Part shown: positions 45,993 through 54,441 of the stretch, piece by piece
How positions within the stretch are numbered: the stretch's first letter is position 1
Layout: each line of letters starts with the position of its first letter
Origin: Planctomycetota bacterium
Lineage (GTDB): Bacteria > Planctomycetota > UBA1135
NCBI GenBank assembly: GCA_021776795.1
Contig: JAJFFC010000005.1
Coordinates: 124,001-188,000, forward strand
Direction: 5' to 3'
DNA: 64,000 nt
Program-made: the position numbers and the translations under genes
The notes under the pieces: model-generated
What the model was told of the DNA's origin: nothing
The model's database searches: none
What the model saw: only the letters and a program-made list of their open reading frames with translations

Positions 45993-46532
45993 TTAGCGCT
46001 TACCCCACTGGTGACCGCGGCGGGCGCCGTGACGGCCATACTTCTTGCGTTCGACCATTCGTGGGTCACGCGTGAAGTGTCCAGCTTCAGACAGAACGCC
46101 ATGGGCGTCTGGGTAGAGGGCGAGCAGTGCACGACTCAAGCCCATGCGCACAGCGCCAGCTTGACCGGTGTTACCGCCACCGTGGGTGTTCACGGCGACA
46201 TCGACCTTCTTGCGAACCTTCAGGCTCACCAAAGGAGCGAGGCAGGCGCTGCGGTCGACGTCACGAGCAAAGAACTCGTCCAGCGGGCGACCGTTGACGG
46301 TGAATTCACCAGTGCCAGGACGCACACGCACACGCGCGACAGCGTTCTTGCGGCGGCCGGTTCCCCAATGGAACTTGCCGTCTTGAAGATCCACGAGACG
46401 ACCGAGTGGGTCAATCTGCGGTTCTTCTTCGATGGTTTCGCCTTGATCGGCACCATCGGCGGTGATGGTGGCAGCGCCACCAAGGTTTAGGTCTTCGCCG
46501 ATGTTCGGCTGAGCGGGAGTCTCTTCAGTCAT
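45993..46532 (-). CDS. rpsI: 30S ribosomal protein S9 with acidic N-terminal extension
   Basis: The 179-residue protein has the S9 core from about residue 54 (FHWGTGRRKNAVARVRV, then VNTHGGGNTGQAGAVRMGLSRAL) and the usual basic C-terminal tail ending in KR. Residues 1-50 are an acidic extension not found in typical S9 of about 130 residues. The gene is 30 nt after rplM, the universal L13-S9 operon. The extension has no alternative internal ATG before the core, so it seems real. Confidence 0.95.
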   Translation of the reverse strand: MTEETPAQPNIGEDLNLGGAATITADGADQGETIEEEPQIDPLGRLVDLQDGKFHWGTGRRKNAVARVRVRPGTGEFTVNGRPLDEFFARDVDRSACLAPLVSLKVRKKVDVAVNTHGGGNTGQAGAVRMGLSRALLALYPDAHGVLSEAGHFTRDPRMVERKKYGRHGARRGHQWGKR

Positions 46533-46562
46533 CTTCTTGGAATGGAAGCGCTATTCAGAACC

Positions 46563-46994
46563 CTAAGAAAGGGGTACCGGCTTCTGGGCGGCGTGCGGAT
46601 GCTCCGCACCACCGTAGACGTGCAATTTGCTCAGGAGCTGACGCCCAAGCTTGTTCTTCGGCAGCATGCGCTTAACCGCTTTTTGCAGAATGCGCTCGGG
46701 ATGCTCCTCGCGCAATTCGGCGAAGACCTCTTCGCGACGCCCACCGGGATAGCCAGTGACGTAGGGATAAGTCTTGTCTTCTTCTTTGGTACCAGTGACG
46801 ACAATCTTGGCGGCGTTGATGACCACAATGTAGTCGCCGCAATCGTAGTGATCGCTGTGGGTAGGACGGTGCTTACCCATGAGGATCATGGCAATCTTGG
46901 TAGCCAGGCGGCCGAGAATCTGGTTCTCAGCATCGACCAAGTGCCACTCACGAGGCACGGTCATCGAGTTATGGTGGGAAGTCTTAGGACGCAT
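46563..46994 (-). CDS. rplM: 50S ribosomal protein L13
   Basis: The 143-residue product has REWHLVDAENQILGRLATKI, GKHRPTHSDHYDCGDYIVVINA and the ending KLHVYGGAEHPHAAQKP of L13. The ATG at 46994 (MRPKTSHHNS) is taken. A TTG 9 nt upstream is less likely. It starts the L13-S9 operon; a gap of about 150 bp upstream should hold its promoter, though I cannot point to -35/-10 boxes. Confidence 0.96.
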   Translation of the reverse strand: MRPKTSHHNSMTVPREWHLVDAENQILGRLATKIAMILMGKHRPTHSDHYDCGDYIVVINAAKIVVTGTKEEDKTYPYVTGYPGGRREEVFAELREEHPERILQKAVKRMLPKNKLGRQLLSKLHVYGGAEHPHAAQKPVPLS

Positions 46995-47146
46995 CGCGCG
47001 CAAAAGCCGTTAACCTGCAGACAATGGGATTAGGTCCGCAAGAAGGGCCGAGCATTCTAGGGGGGCCGCCCGAGGTCGGCAAGGGCTCAGGGCGCTTTCT
47101 GCCCCCCTTTTGCCGGAGTCCGCTCGGGGCGAGGCCCTTGGAGCCC

Positions 47147-47998
47147 CTAGCGCATGGAAGCCGCTGCGGGCAGTTCGCGCTCGCGCTCGTCGTAGAGGTG
47201 CAGAGCGGGAAAATCGAGCACAACTCGGCCGATGCCCTGGAGATCAGGATACTCCTGCCAAATCCCCTTCAGACGCATTAATTTGCGCTCCATGGTCAGC
47301 GGGCGACCGCGCTCGTCCACCGCGAAGGCATCTTTCGCCCCTTCCGACCTGCCCCAGCAGATTTCGGTGCCATCGGCGAGCAGGAAGGACATGGCCGGCG
47401 CAAACTGATCGGCATGTGTCGGGTAGTGGCTTTGACGGGCGATGGCCACGATGGGCAGCTTCATGAGGTCGGCCACGGTGTCGGCCTCGGCCCACAAGCG
47501 CATGGCTTCTTGAATATCTGGGTCTGCAGGGCGCGTGCCCACCGCTGGCAAATCGGCGTCGGCGGGAAGCGGAGTGCGCAATAAGCCAGCCATCTGCCCA
47601 TCGCTCAAACCTGAGGGCAGCATGATGCCATCGGCCGAAAGCACGCCGACGGGCCGCTCCCCCCGAGTCAGGACTAAGCGCGGGCGACGTGGTGTGAATC
47701 GCACGCGAAAGCCATCGGGCATTGCGCCCTCGACCACCACACTCTCGGGATGAATCCAGGGTATCGAGAGGAATGCAGAGCGCACTTGGGCCAGTGCGCC
47801 GGGCGCACCGGGCTCCACTGGCGGGGATTGGCGCATCGCATGTTCAAAGGATTCGGCCCATGCCGCTGGCAGGCCACCGGGATACTGCGGCATCTGGTCC
47901 ACACGCAAAGAAGAAAGTGGACGCGCTTCCTCCACGCCGGCGGGACGGGAACAGGCTGCCGCTAGGCAGACCAGGGCGAGCAGGGGAAGCCGTGACAT
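47147..47998 (-). CDS. Putative lipoprotein, possibly FtsQ-like
   Basis: The 283-residue product has a lipoprotein signal, SRLPLLALVCLAAACSRP. It then has a POTRA/FtsQ-like run of strand and helix (SAFLSIPWIHPESVVVEGAMPDGFRVRFTP). The C-terminal end reads LMRLKGIWQEYPDLQGIGRVVLDFPALHLYD, where FtsQ-like proteins have a similar run before the end. I am not confident in this; no membrane helix other than the signal is present. It is divergent from the helicase. Confidence 0.6.
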   Translation of the reverse strand: MSRLPLLALVCLAAACSRPAGVEEARPLSSLRVDQMPQYPGGLPAAWAESFEHAMRQSPPVEPGAPGALAQVRSAFLSIPWIHPESVVVEGAMPDGFRVRFTPRRPRLVLTRGERPVGVLSADGIMLPSGLSDGQMAGLLRTPLPADADLPAVGTRPADPDIQEAMRLWAEADTVADLMKLPIVAIARQSHYPTHADQFAPAMSFLLADGTEICWGRSEGAKDAFAVDERGRPLTMERKLMRLKGIWQEYPDLQGIGRVVLDFPALHLYDERERELPAAASMR

Positions 47999-48048
47999 AC
48001 CCCCTTTCTACCTTGACCCATACCCCTCGCGCCACCCATGCTGTAGTC

Positions 48049-50094
48049 ATGTCGGCCCCAGGCCCCACTACGTTCAAGGGATTCACCCTCGCACCCTTCC
48101 AGCGTCAGGCTGCTGCCGCATTGGACACCGAACACAATGTGTTGGTGGCCGCCCCCACCGGTGCTGGCAAAACCCTAGTTGCCGAATACGCCATTCATTT
48201 GGCCACTCGGCGCGGACAGCGATCCCTGTACACCGCGCCGATCAAGGCTCTGTCCAACCAGAAGTTCCGCGACTTCACCGCCGATGAAGATATTCCCTCC
48301 GTGGGATTGATGACTGGCGACATCACCTTGGATGCGCATGGCAAAGTCCTGGTCATGACGACCGAGATTTTGCGTAATGCCTTGGTAGAAGACCCTTCGC
48401 AGCTGGCCGACGTCGGCGTGGTGGTGTTCGATGAAGTGCACTTCATGGACGACATCGAGCGCGGTTCGGTGTGGGAGGAAACCCTGATGTTCCTTCCACC
48501 CGAGGTCATTGTCGTAGCGCTTTCGGCCACCATCGACAATCTGGGCCAATTCGCAACTTGGCTGGAACGTGTGCGTGGGCGCCCCGTCACGGTGGTCGAA
48601 GAGCGCAAGCGCCCGGTACCGCTCAAGCATTTCCTCTATCACCCCAAGGCCGGTGTATTCCCGCCTAGTCGCCTCAAGCCGATTCGCAAGCGCTTTGAAG
48701 AACACCGCCGCGACAAAGAGTGGAAGAAGCGCGACGACCGCCCATTGCTCGATGAACTAGTCAAGAGCGAGCTCATGCCGCTGCTTTATTTTTGCTTCTC
48801 GAGACGCCTATGTGAGGTCAAAGCGCGCAAGGCATCGCGCGGGCGCAAGCTCTTAAGTCCAGAGGAACGCAAGCAGTTTGAGCAGATGTGGGAAGCGGGC
48901 AAGAAGGAGTTTGGCTTCCAAGACCAACGCGGCCCGATGTCCGAGCTCCATGGGTTATTGGCTCGCGGCGTCGGCCATCACCACGCCGGCATGTTGCCGC
49001 TGCAGAAGGAAATGGTCGAGCGTTTGTTTGCGGCTGGTGTCGTCAAAATGCTCTTCACCACCGAGACCTTCGCGCTAGGCATCAATATGCCGGCACGAGC
49101 CGTCGTGTTTGATTCCCTGACCAAGTTCGATGGCGTCGATTTCGACTACATGCGCACGCGTGATTACCTGCAGATGGCCGGACGTGCCGGCCGCTTGGGT
49201 ATGGACGAAATGGGTTTGGTCTACTCTGTCCTCGAGTACGACGATGTCCTGGAAGCACCCCTACACCGCATCCAAAGCGGCAAAGTGGAACCCATTACCT
49301 CACGCTTTTCCTTAGACGACGCCACGCTCGTGCATTTGCAGGGCGTGACCGGGAGGTCCCATGCACATGAAGTTTGGGAGCGCAGTTTTGCGGCACTCCA
49401 AGCACGCGAGCACTCCAGTAAGCGTGAAGAGCAGAACCGCCGCCAGGTGAAGGCGCGGCTCGAAAGGCGCTACACCTTTCTCGAATCCCTCGGCTATATC
49501 CGTGGAGAAAAGGAAATTCTGGCGCGCGGGCGCACCTGCCTGCATTTTCATGGCTACGAAATTCAACTCACCGAGTTGCTCTACGAAGGCGTATTTGAAG
49601 ACATCGACCCTGCAGCCCTTTGTGGTTTGATTGCCGCGGTGATTCATGAAAGCCGTCGCCGCGAAGAGTTTTGGCGCAATGCCCTGCGCCCGATGCGTGG
49701 CACACTGCGCCATGCGCAACGCGTGATTGACCACGCCCGCGATTTGGAGGAAGCCGCAGGGATTACGCCGACGGTCAAGTCTCTTGACGAGGCCATGTCT
49801 CCTGCCATTTATGAATACGCCCAGGGGCGACGCTTTGAAGATCTTGGTCGCTTCACCAATGCGGCACCAGGAGACTTTGTCCGTGTCGCACGTATGACGG
49901 TGCAATATCTCCGGCACCTGATGAAGGTGGTCAAAGAAGGCGACCCGCAGCTACATGCGATCGCCGAGGAGGCCGTGAGCAGTCTCTATCGTGGGCCGAT
50001 TGATGTTCGCGCAGAGCTTGGTCTCGGCATGACCGAAGGCGAGCAGAATGCAAAAGAAGGCGCCGCCGCTTCCGAAGAAAGCGACGACGCCTGA
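48049..50094 (+). CDS. Ski2/Mtr4-like DExH-box helicase
   Basis: The 681-residue product starts at the ATG at 48049, just before FKGFTLAPFQRQAAAALDTE. A longer frame upstream has no conserved content. Motif I is APTGAGKTLVAEYA, motif II is VVFDEVHFMDD, motif III is SATIDN, motif V is FTTETFALGINMPARAVVF and motif VI is QMAGRAGRLGMDEMG. The linker GVGHHHAGMLPL is typical of the Ski2/Mtr4/HelY group. It probably unwinds structured RNA or DNA. The C-terminus is a helical domain. No exonuclease is adjacent. Confidence 0.92.
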   Translation: MSAPGPTTFKGFTLAPFQRQAAAALDTEHNVLVAAPTGAGKTLVAEYAIHLATRRGQRSLYTAPIKALSNQKFRDFTADEDIPSVGLMTGDITLDAHGKVLVMTTEILRNALVEDPSQLADVGVVVFDEVHFMDDIERGSVWEETLMFLPPEVIVVALSATIDNLGQFATWLERVRGRPVTVVEERKRPVPLKHFLYHPKAGVFPPSRLKPIRKRFEEHRRDKEWKKRDDRPLLDELVKSELMPLLYFCFSRRLCEVKARKASRGRKLLSPEERKQFEQMWEAGKKEFGFQDQRGPMSELHGLLARGVGHHHAGMLPLQKEMVERLFAAGVVKMLFTTETFALGINMPARAVVFDSLTKFDGVDFDYMRTRDYLQMAGRAGRLGMDEMGLVYSVLEYDDVLEAPLHRIQSGKVEPITSRFSLDDATLVHLQGVTGRSHAHEVWERSFAALQAREHSSKREEQNRRQVKARLERRYTFLESLGYIRGEKEILARGRTCLHFHGYEIQLTELLYEGVFEDIDPAALCGLIAAVIHESRRREEFWRNALRPMRGTLRHAQRVIDHARDLEEAAGITPTVKSLDEAMSPAIYEYAQGRRFEDLGRFTNAAPGDFVRVARMTVQYLRHLMKVVKEGDPQLHAIAEEAVSSLYRGPIDVRAELGLGMTEGEQNAKEGAAASEESDDA

Positions 50095-50124
50095 ATGCCC
50101 AGGATGGGCACCAAGAAAGGAGGA

Positions 50125-50328
50125 CTAGCCGTCTAGGTCCTTTTCCAACTGTTCCAAGGCACTCTTGGCATCGTCTTCGGTCTTGATGGCGCCTTCGGCA
50201 GCCGCGTCTGCGGCTTCCTCCGAGATCACTTCAAGATCGGCGTCTACGGTGGTGTCTGTGGTTTCTTCGCCAGAGCAGCTCACAAGTGCGCCGCCAAAAA
50301 GAAGAGAAAGAATGAGGAGTCGATTCAT
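50125..50328 (-). CDS. Small acidic lipoprotein
   Basis: The 67-residue product begins MNRLLILSLLFGGALVSC with a lipobox. The mature part has many Glu, Asp and Ala (EETTDTTVDADLEVISEEAA) and no Cys other than the lipidated one. It is 12 nt downstream of the Lys-rich secreted protein gene, so the acidic and basic products may pair. Function unknown. Confidence 0.6.
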   Translation of the reverse strand: MNRLLILSLLFGGALVSCSGEETTDTTVDADLEVISEEAADAAAEGAIKTEDDAKSALEQLEKDLDG

Positions 50329-50340
50329 GGCTTGCTTTGG

Positions 50341-51012
50341 TTAGGAGTTGGAGGAGGCGTCTTCGTGAGGGTCGCCCTTCTCACCTTCTTTATGAGGATC
50401 GCCTTTGCCTTTGCCCTTGTGGTCGTCGCCAGAGCTTTTGTCGACCTTGCGCTTCTTGCCAGCCTTACGGCCTTTATCGGTAGCGCGCTCGTTGTCGGAC
50501 TTAGCTTTGTCACCGCCCTTTCCACGCAATTTATTGGCTCCAGAGCCATCGCGCTTCTTGGTGTTATTAATCGCCTCATTGGCGGCAGCAACCGTTTCCT
50601 TGCCGTAGGTCTCGTTCAAGCGCTTCATTTCTTTCGCGTGATCGGCTTCGAGCTTCGGACGCAACTCGGCAACCTTGTCGAGCAACTCTTGGTTGTTCTT
50701 TTCTTTGCCTAGCTTGTGGGCGCGACGAAGCTGAGCTTGGCGCTCTTGGTACTTGCCCATTTCTTTGGCGACCTCGCGTGCGCACTTGCGCTGCTCTGGG
50801 GTCAAATCGGCTTTGCCTTTGCCCTTGGCATCGGTGGAGACGTCTTCGGCAGTTTTGCCAACACCCTTACCACTCGCCTGCGTAATTTCGCCAGCGGTGG
50901 TCTCTTGGGTCTCAACGACTTTCTCGGAGCTGGCCTCTTTCGACTCCTGGGCCGCAGCAGGTGCGGCGAACAGCAGGGCGAGGCCGAAAAGGGTAATCAT
51001 CGGGGATTTCAT
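50341..51012 (-). CDS. Secreted Lys/Glu-rich low-complexity protein
   Basis: The product has a signal peptide beginning MKSPMITLFGLALLFAAPAAAQ (ATG at 51012 or 51018). The middle is a charged helix (LTPEQRKCAREVAKEMGKYQ). The C-terminal part is very rich in Lys, Gly and Asp with imperfect KGDPH repeats (GKGKGDPHKEGEKGDPHEDA). A longer frame upstream has no signal. It is likely periplasmic and polycationic; no enzymatic feature is seen. Confidence 0.62.
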   Translation of the reverse strand: MKSPMITLFGLALLFAAPAAAQESKEASSEKVVETQETTAGEITQASGKGVGKTAEDVSTDAKGKGKADLTPEQRKCAREVAKEMGKYQERQAQLRRAHKLGKEKNNQELLDKVAELRPKLEADHAKEMKRLNETYGKETVAAANEAINNTKKRDGSGANKLRGKGGDKAKSDNERATDKGRKAGKKRKVDKSSGDDHKGKGKGDPHKEGEKGDPHEDASSNS

Positions 51013-51216
51013 GGTCATCAGTTTGGGGTCATGCCGGATGGCGTTCTGCCAGAGCATACGAACAGAAACGCAGCACTGCACTGCCTTTTTTGCAAGATTC
51101 AGGGAAGTCTCATTTGGGAACTCCTAGGGAAATGTGGTCTTCTAGCGCAAAAGGGCCTTCTCCTGAAAAAGGAATGATGTCACAAAAGTGGCGCAGAAAC
51201 GATTACCAAATATCAC

Positions 51217-51474
51217 ATGGTGCTGAACTACCTAATTCGCTGCCGCCCCCTGTACCAAGAGATTGACGCCTTTTTGGACGGCAAGATGAATCCCTGGGCT
51301 CGATTCACCACCCACATGCATCTTGCTATGTGCCGCCGTTGCCGGATTTACCTCCGGCAATACCGGCGGGTGCGCGAGATTTCACTAGAGGTTTCCCCCT
51401 CGCAACTCCCAGAAAACTTCGACCGGGTCATGACGCAGGTTTTTAGCCGCTGGAAGGAACTAGAGTCTTCCTAG
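51217..51474 (+). CDS. Orphan anti-sigma-like zinc-finger protein
   Basis: The 85-residue product has a HMHLAMCRRCRIYLRQY motif (HxxxCxxC), the zinc-binding anti-sigma pattern, preceded by a helix with FLDGKMNPWAR. It lacks the membrane segment common to such regulators. No sigma-factor gene lies beside it. Its stop overlaps the stop of the convergent kynurenine formamidase gene in a CTAG palindrome. About 200 bp upstream are free of genes and may hold its promoter. Confidence 0.65.
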   Translation: MVLNYLIRCRPLYQEIDAFLDGKMNPWARFTTHMHLAMCRRCRIYLRQYRRVREISLEVSPSQLPENFDRVMTQVFSRWKELESS

Positions 51475-52106
51475 ACAGATGGATCTTCCTCAATCAAGAT
51501 TGCACGAACTGGCGAGGCGTCAAAATCTGCCAATTTAAGCGGCAAAGCCGAAAGGGTGTACAACCCGGGATCGACATCTTTCAGGACTAAGCCTTCTAGG
51601 TTGGCCATATCACGATCGGCTAGGGCATTGTGCGCTTCTAACTCTTGGTCTTGGAACAAATCCACCGAAGGTGTGTCCAAGCCAATGGTGTGCACACCGC
51701 ATTCGTCGTGGAGATAGGCCACAAGTTCGGCAGAGAGCGCATTGAAATCTAGATTCCATTGCCGAGGGTCTGGAAAGCTTCCGGTAGCAAAAAGAATGCG
51801 TGGCGCGCGCGGAGCATGTGCCAAATGCTCCGGACGAATCCGTTCACCTAGCGCAAGCTCGACCCGAAAGACTTCGCAGGGACCGTAGTAATAATGCAGC
51901 GGGCGCTCCCCGATCCCCGGCGTGCCAGGGCGATAGTGCTTCGGGGCGTCGGCATGCGCGCCCAAATGCACCGTGGTGTGTAAATGGGAAAGGGTGTAGT
52001 TTGCACCCTCTTCCATGTCGCAAACGACTTTGCGCTGAAGCGGAGTGTCTCCTGGCCAAACCCCAAGGCCTTCATCGAGAACGGGACTGATGTCAATCAG
52101 TTTCAT
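51471..52106 (-). CDS. kynB: Kynurenine formamidase
   Basis: The 211-residue cyclase-family protein has the metal-binding motif with His47, His51, Asp53 and His57 (VHLGAHADAPKHY), plus HTIGLDTPSVD and LEGLVLKDVDPGLYTLSALP. These are the known KynB landmarks. It hydrolyses N-formylkynurenine to kynurenine and formate. It is the last gene of the ten-gene operon, 2 nt after the RidA-type gene. The tryptophan 2,3-dioxygenase at the head of the operon supplies its substrate, which strongly supports the call. Confidence 0.92.
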   Translation of the reverse strand: MKLIDISPVLDEGLGVWPGDTPLQRKVVCDMEEGANYTLSHLHTTVHLGAHADAPKHYRPGTPGIGERPLHYYYGPCEVFRVELALGERIRPEHLAHAPRAPRILFATGSFPDPRQWNLDFNALSAELVAYLHDECGVHTIGLDTPSVDLFQDQELEAHNALADRDMANLEGLVLKDVDPGLYTLSALPLKLADFDASPVRAILIEEDPSV

Positions 52107-52108
52107 GC

Positions 52109-52540
52109 CTAATCGCTGGCTTGTGGAAGATGGGCCACAACTTTGAATTCCACCGCAATCGGCGTGGGCAGGGCGCGAATGGCTAGCGTAGTGCGAGCGG
52201 CCTGAACATCGGTGAAATGCTTCGCGTAGATCTCGTTGTAGCCCGCGAAGTCACGATCCATATCTACCAAAAATGCAGTGACATCTACGACGTTGTCTAA
52301 AGTGGCACCGCAGGCGGCAAGAACGGCCTCGACATTGGCGATCACCGCCTCGGTTTGCAAGCGGATGTCATAGTCCAAAGGTTGGCCCTCGGCATTGCGA
52401 ATGGGTCCCCCTGGAATCTCATTCGTTCCCGCTTGACGCGGACCGACACCACTCAAGAAAAAGAGGTCTCCAACGCGCCGGGCGTGAGGGTAGGCGCCAA
52501 CCGGAGCTGGAGCCTGATCGGTACGGATGGGATTGCTCAT
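52109..52540 (-). CDS. RidA/YjgF family protein, 2-aminomuconate deaminase-like
   Basis: The 143-residue protein has the RidA fold with FFLSGVGPRQAG, NVEAVLAACGATLDNVVDVT and TLAIRALPTPIAVEFKVVA. The conserved arginine is in AARTTLAIRA. Its ATG overlaps the stop of the dioxygenase alpha gene (ATGA). In aminophenol pathways the AmnD-type RidA protein deaminates 2-aminomuconate to 4-oxalocrotonate; the operon makes this the best role. A generic enamine deaminase is the alternative. Confidence 0.85.
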   Translation of the reverse strand: MSNPIRTDQAPAPVGAYPHARRVGDLFFLSGVGPRQAGTNEIPGGPIRNAEGQPLDYDIRLQTEAVIANVEAVLAACGATLDNVVDVTAFLVDMDRDFAGYNEIYAKHFTDVQAARTTLAIRALPTPIAVEFKVVAHLPQASD

Positions 52541-53478
52541 GAGGATTTCGCAGCGGGTTCCGAGGCATCGGTGGCGAGCACATTGCGATCGCCACGGAAG
52601 ACTTCAGTGTCGTCTTCATCGTACTCCAGGTCGCCGCCGGCGCCTGCCTGCGGCGTCAGGCCAACCAAAGCTGCGCCGGTACCCCAGATTGGTTCATAGG
52701 CATAGACCTTGCCGCGGTAGTCATTGCTTTGTCCGCTGAGGGAGGCCAACCACCAAATCGCTTTCAGCTTGGAGTCGCCATTGGCCTGGCGACTAAATTC
52801 GCGTGCAAGCTGAGAAACATCTTCGAGCCGGCCTTGCTCAAGAAGTTCCAGAAGCTTGCGATTCCACTCATCATCTTTGGCGGAATGAATGCTGTCCTGA
52901 GCAGGATTAATCCACTCCGTAAACATGCGGTTAGACAAGGCAGTCACGGAAATCGCGACCACGCGCTTTCCTGAGGCTGCGACCGCATCCGCGGCGGCCT
53001 TGCCAAGGACCAGTGTTTCCGCGCGATCGCTGTAAATATTACAGCTCACGATTCCGGCAGAAATGGCGCCATCTGGATTGAGCAGATTCAGTGCCGTAAT
53101 GCTACCGACATCAATCGGAAAGCCTTCATAGGCCACGGTACGCGCAGTTAAACCGCGCGCCTGTGCCGCATCGCGATAGTGCTCGGCAAAGTCCGCATCG
53201 ATGTTGAGGTCATAGTGCAGGGTGCCCAGCTCATGGAAATCTTCGTCGACCACCCAAAACTTGGGTTTAGGGTCGGCCTGCATTTGATGGCCAATGATAC
53301 TGACCCAACGGGTACTGAAAATCAGCAGCAAGTCGGGCTTCAGCGCGCGGATATCCGCGGCCATCTCGCCGTAAGCGTCGTGAAGTCGTTGCCATGCAGG
53401 CGAACGATCCGGCGCCAACAATGCATGCGGCCGCGAAGGCACGACAAAGCTGCCGACGATTTTACCTTTTGCGCTCAT
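52537..53478 (-). CDS. LigB-type extradiol dioxygenase, alpha (non-catalytic) subunit, AmnA-like
   Basis: The 313-residue product starts at the ATG at 53478, overlapping the beta gene stop at ATGA. It has VPSRPHALLAPDRSP, DLLLIFSTRWVSIIGHQMQAD, DEDFHELGTLHYDLN, YEGFPIDVGSITALNLL and YEPIWGTGAALVGLTP. These match the alpha subunit of 2-aminophenol 1,6-dioxygenase. The position of the metal-ligand glutamate is a glycine-rich GAALVGL, so it lacks a complete metal site. It probably stabilises the beta subunit. A Glu/Asp-rich C-terminal tail is extra. Confidence 0.88.
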   Translation of the reverse strand: MSAKGKIVGSFVVPSRPHALLAPDRSPAWQRLHDAYGEMAADIRALKPDLLLIFSTRWVSIIGHQMQADPKPKFWVVDEDFHELGTLHYDLNIDADFAEHYRDAAQARGLTARTVAYEGFPIDVGSITALNLLNPDGAISAGIVSCNIYSDRAETLVLGKAAADAVAASGKRVVAISVTALSNRMFTEWINPAQDSIHSAKDDEWNRKLLELLEQGRLEDVSQLAREFSRQANGDSKLKAIWWLASLSGQSNDYRGKVYAYEPIWGTGAALVGLTPQAGAGGDLEYDEDDTEVFRGDRNVLATDASEPAAKSS

Positions 53479-54428
53479 GCCTGATCTCCGGCCTGTACAT
53501 GAGCTTTGCGCATGTCCCATTCCACCACCGCGTTGCCGGTGCCAATCACCGTGCCGTAACCGTGAACCGTGGCAGGGAAGTCCGGGACATCTAAAGCACC
53601 GAGCAACCAGGTCAGGCTACCGTCTTTACATTCACTCACCGCTTGCTCAATAAAATCTGGCATCTGCTCCAGCAGCTGGGCACACTGCCCCTCTTGCATC
53701 AATCTCATGACATGCCGATCCCAGGCTTCTTGGTTGCCATTGTGGATGTGCTCGAAGGCGGGATCTTCGGGATCTTCTGGCTCTTCGGTAAAGTGGCGGT
53801 GGCTTAAGGAACAACTGGCCAACAGCAGAGCCCGACGTCCACTCTGCTCTACAGCGCGACGCGTGGCACGGCCAAGCGCAAGCATTTCGCGCTCTCCGAC
53901 TTCATTGGAATAATCAAAATAGGAACGCGCTGAGCTAATCGCCACGATGGGCACATCTAATTCTGGACGAACTAGATAGCTCGAAGTGATGGTGCCGTAA
54001 TCCACGCGGAACTCCGGGTTGCGCATCATGCTGGTGACCAAACCTTCCTGCGCGGCCTCCTCCTGGATCGCTTCGGCCAGGGGCACGTCGACCTGAAGAT
54101 CGAAATGGAAGCGAAATAGGTTTGGGAAAATGGGGTCTACCGATAGCCCCTCAAAGTTGGGCACGCCCAAAAAGTGATGGCCTACTCGAGTTTTCCAGTG
54201 CGGTGTATGCACCACAATGACATCAAACTCGCGGTCCTCTAGGCTTTTGCGCAGGCTCTGGTAGCCATCGAGCAAAGACTTCCATGCACCAGCACCACTG
54301 GACTTGGGTTCGTTTTGTTGAGGATTGGAAGCGTAGACCAGGTGTGGTGGATGTGGCGAAAGGCAACCTGCCACAATTTCGCCGCTGCCTGGAGGACGAT
54401 GGGGAGGAGAGGAAGTGGATGAACTCAT
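53475..54428 (-). CDS. LigB-type extradiol dioxygenase, catalytic beta subunit, AmnB-like
   Basis: The 317-residue product starts at the ATG at 54428. Iron-ligand candidates are in SPHPPHLVY (His26 or His29), IVVHTPHWKT (His74 or His77) and the glutamate in GTGNAVVEWDM (Glu303). An acid-base His lies in CSLSHRHF. VDPIFPNLFRFHFDLQVDVP, MMRNPEFRVDYGTI and GYGTVIGTGNAVVEWD match AmnB of 2-aminophenol 1,6-dioxygenase very closely. It should open the ring of 2-aminophenol, or of a close analogue such as 3-hydroxyanthranilate, to an aminomuconate semialdehyde. The substrate is inferred from resemblance. Confidence 0.9.
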   Translation of the reverse strand: MSSSTSSPPHRPPGSGEIVAGCLSPHPPHLVYASNPQQNEPKSSGAGAWKSLLDGYQSLRKSLEDREFDVIVVHTPHWKTRVGHHFLGVPNFEGLSVDPIFPNLFRFHFDLQVDVPLAEAIQEEAAQEGLVTSMMRNPEFRVDYGTITSSYLVRPELDVPIVAISSARSYFDYSNEVGEREMLALGRATRRAVEQSGRRALLLASCSLSHRHFTEEPEDPEDPAFEHIHNGNQEAWDRHVMRLMQEGQCAQLLEQMPDFIEQAVSECKDGSLTWLLGALDVPDFPATVHGYGTVIGTGNAVVEWDMRKAHVQAGDQA

Positions 54429-54441
54429 CGGTAAGGGCTGC

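Noticed and set aside
50096..50110. Hairpin TGCCCA/TGGGCA after the helicase stop as a terminator
   Set aside because: Six base pairs and no T-run on either side; too weak to call.
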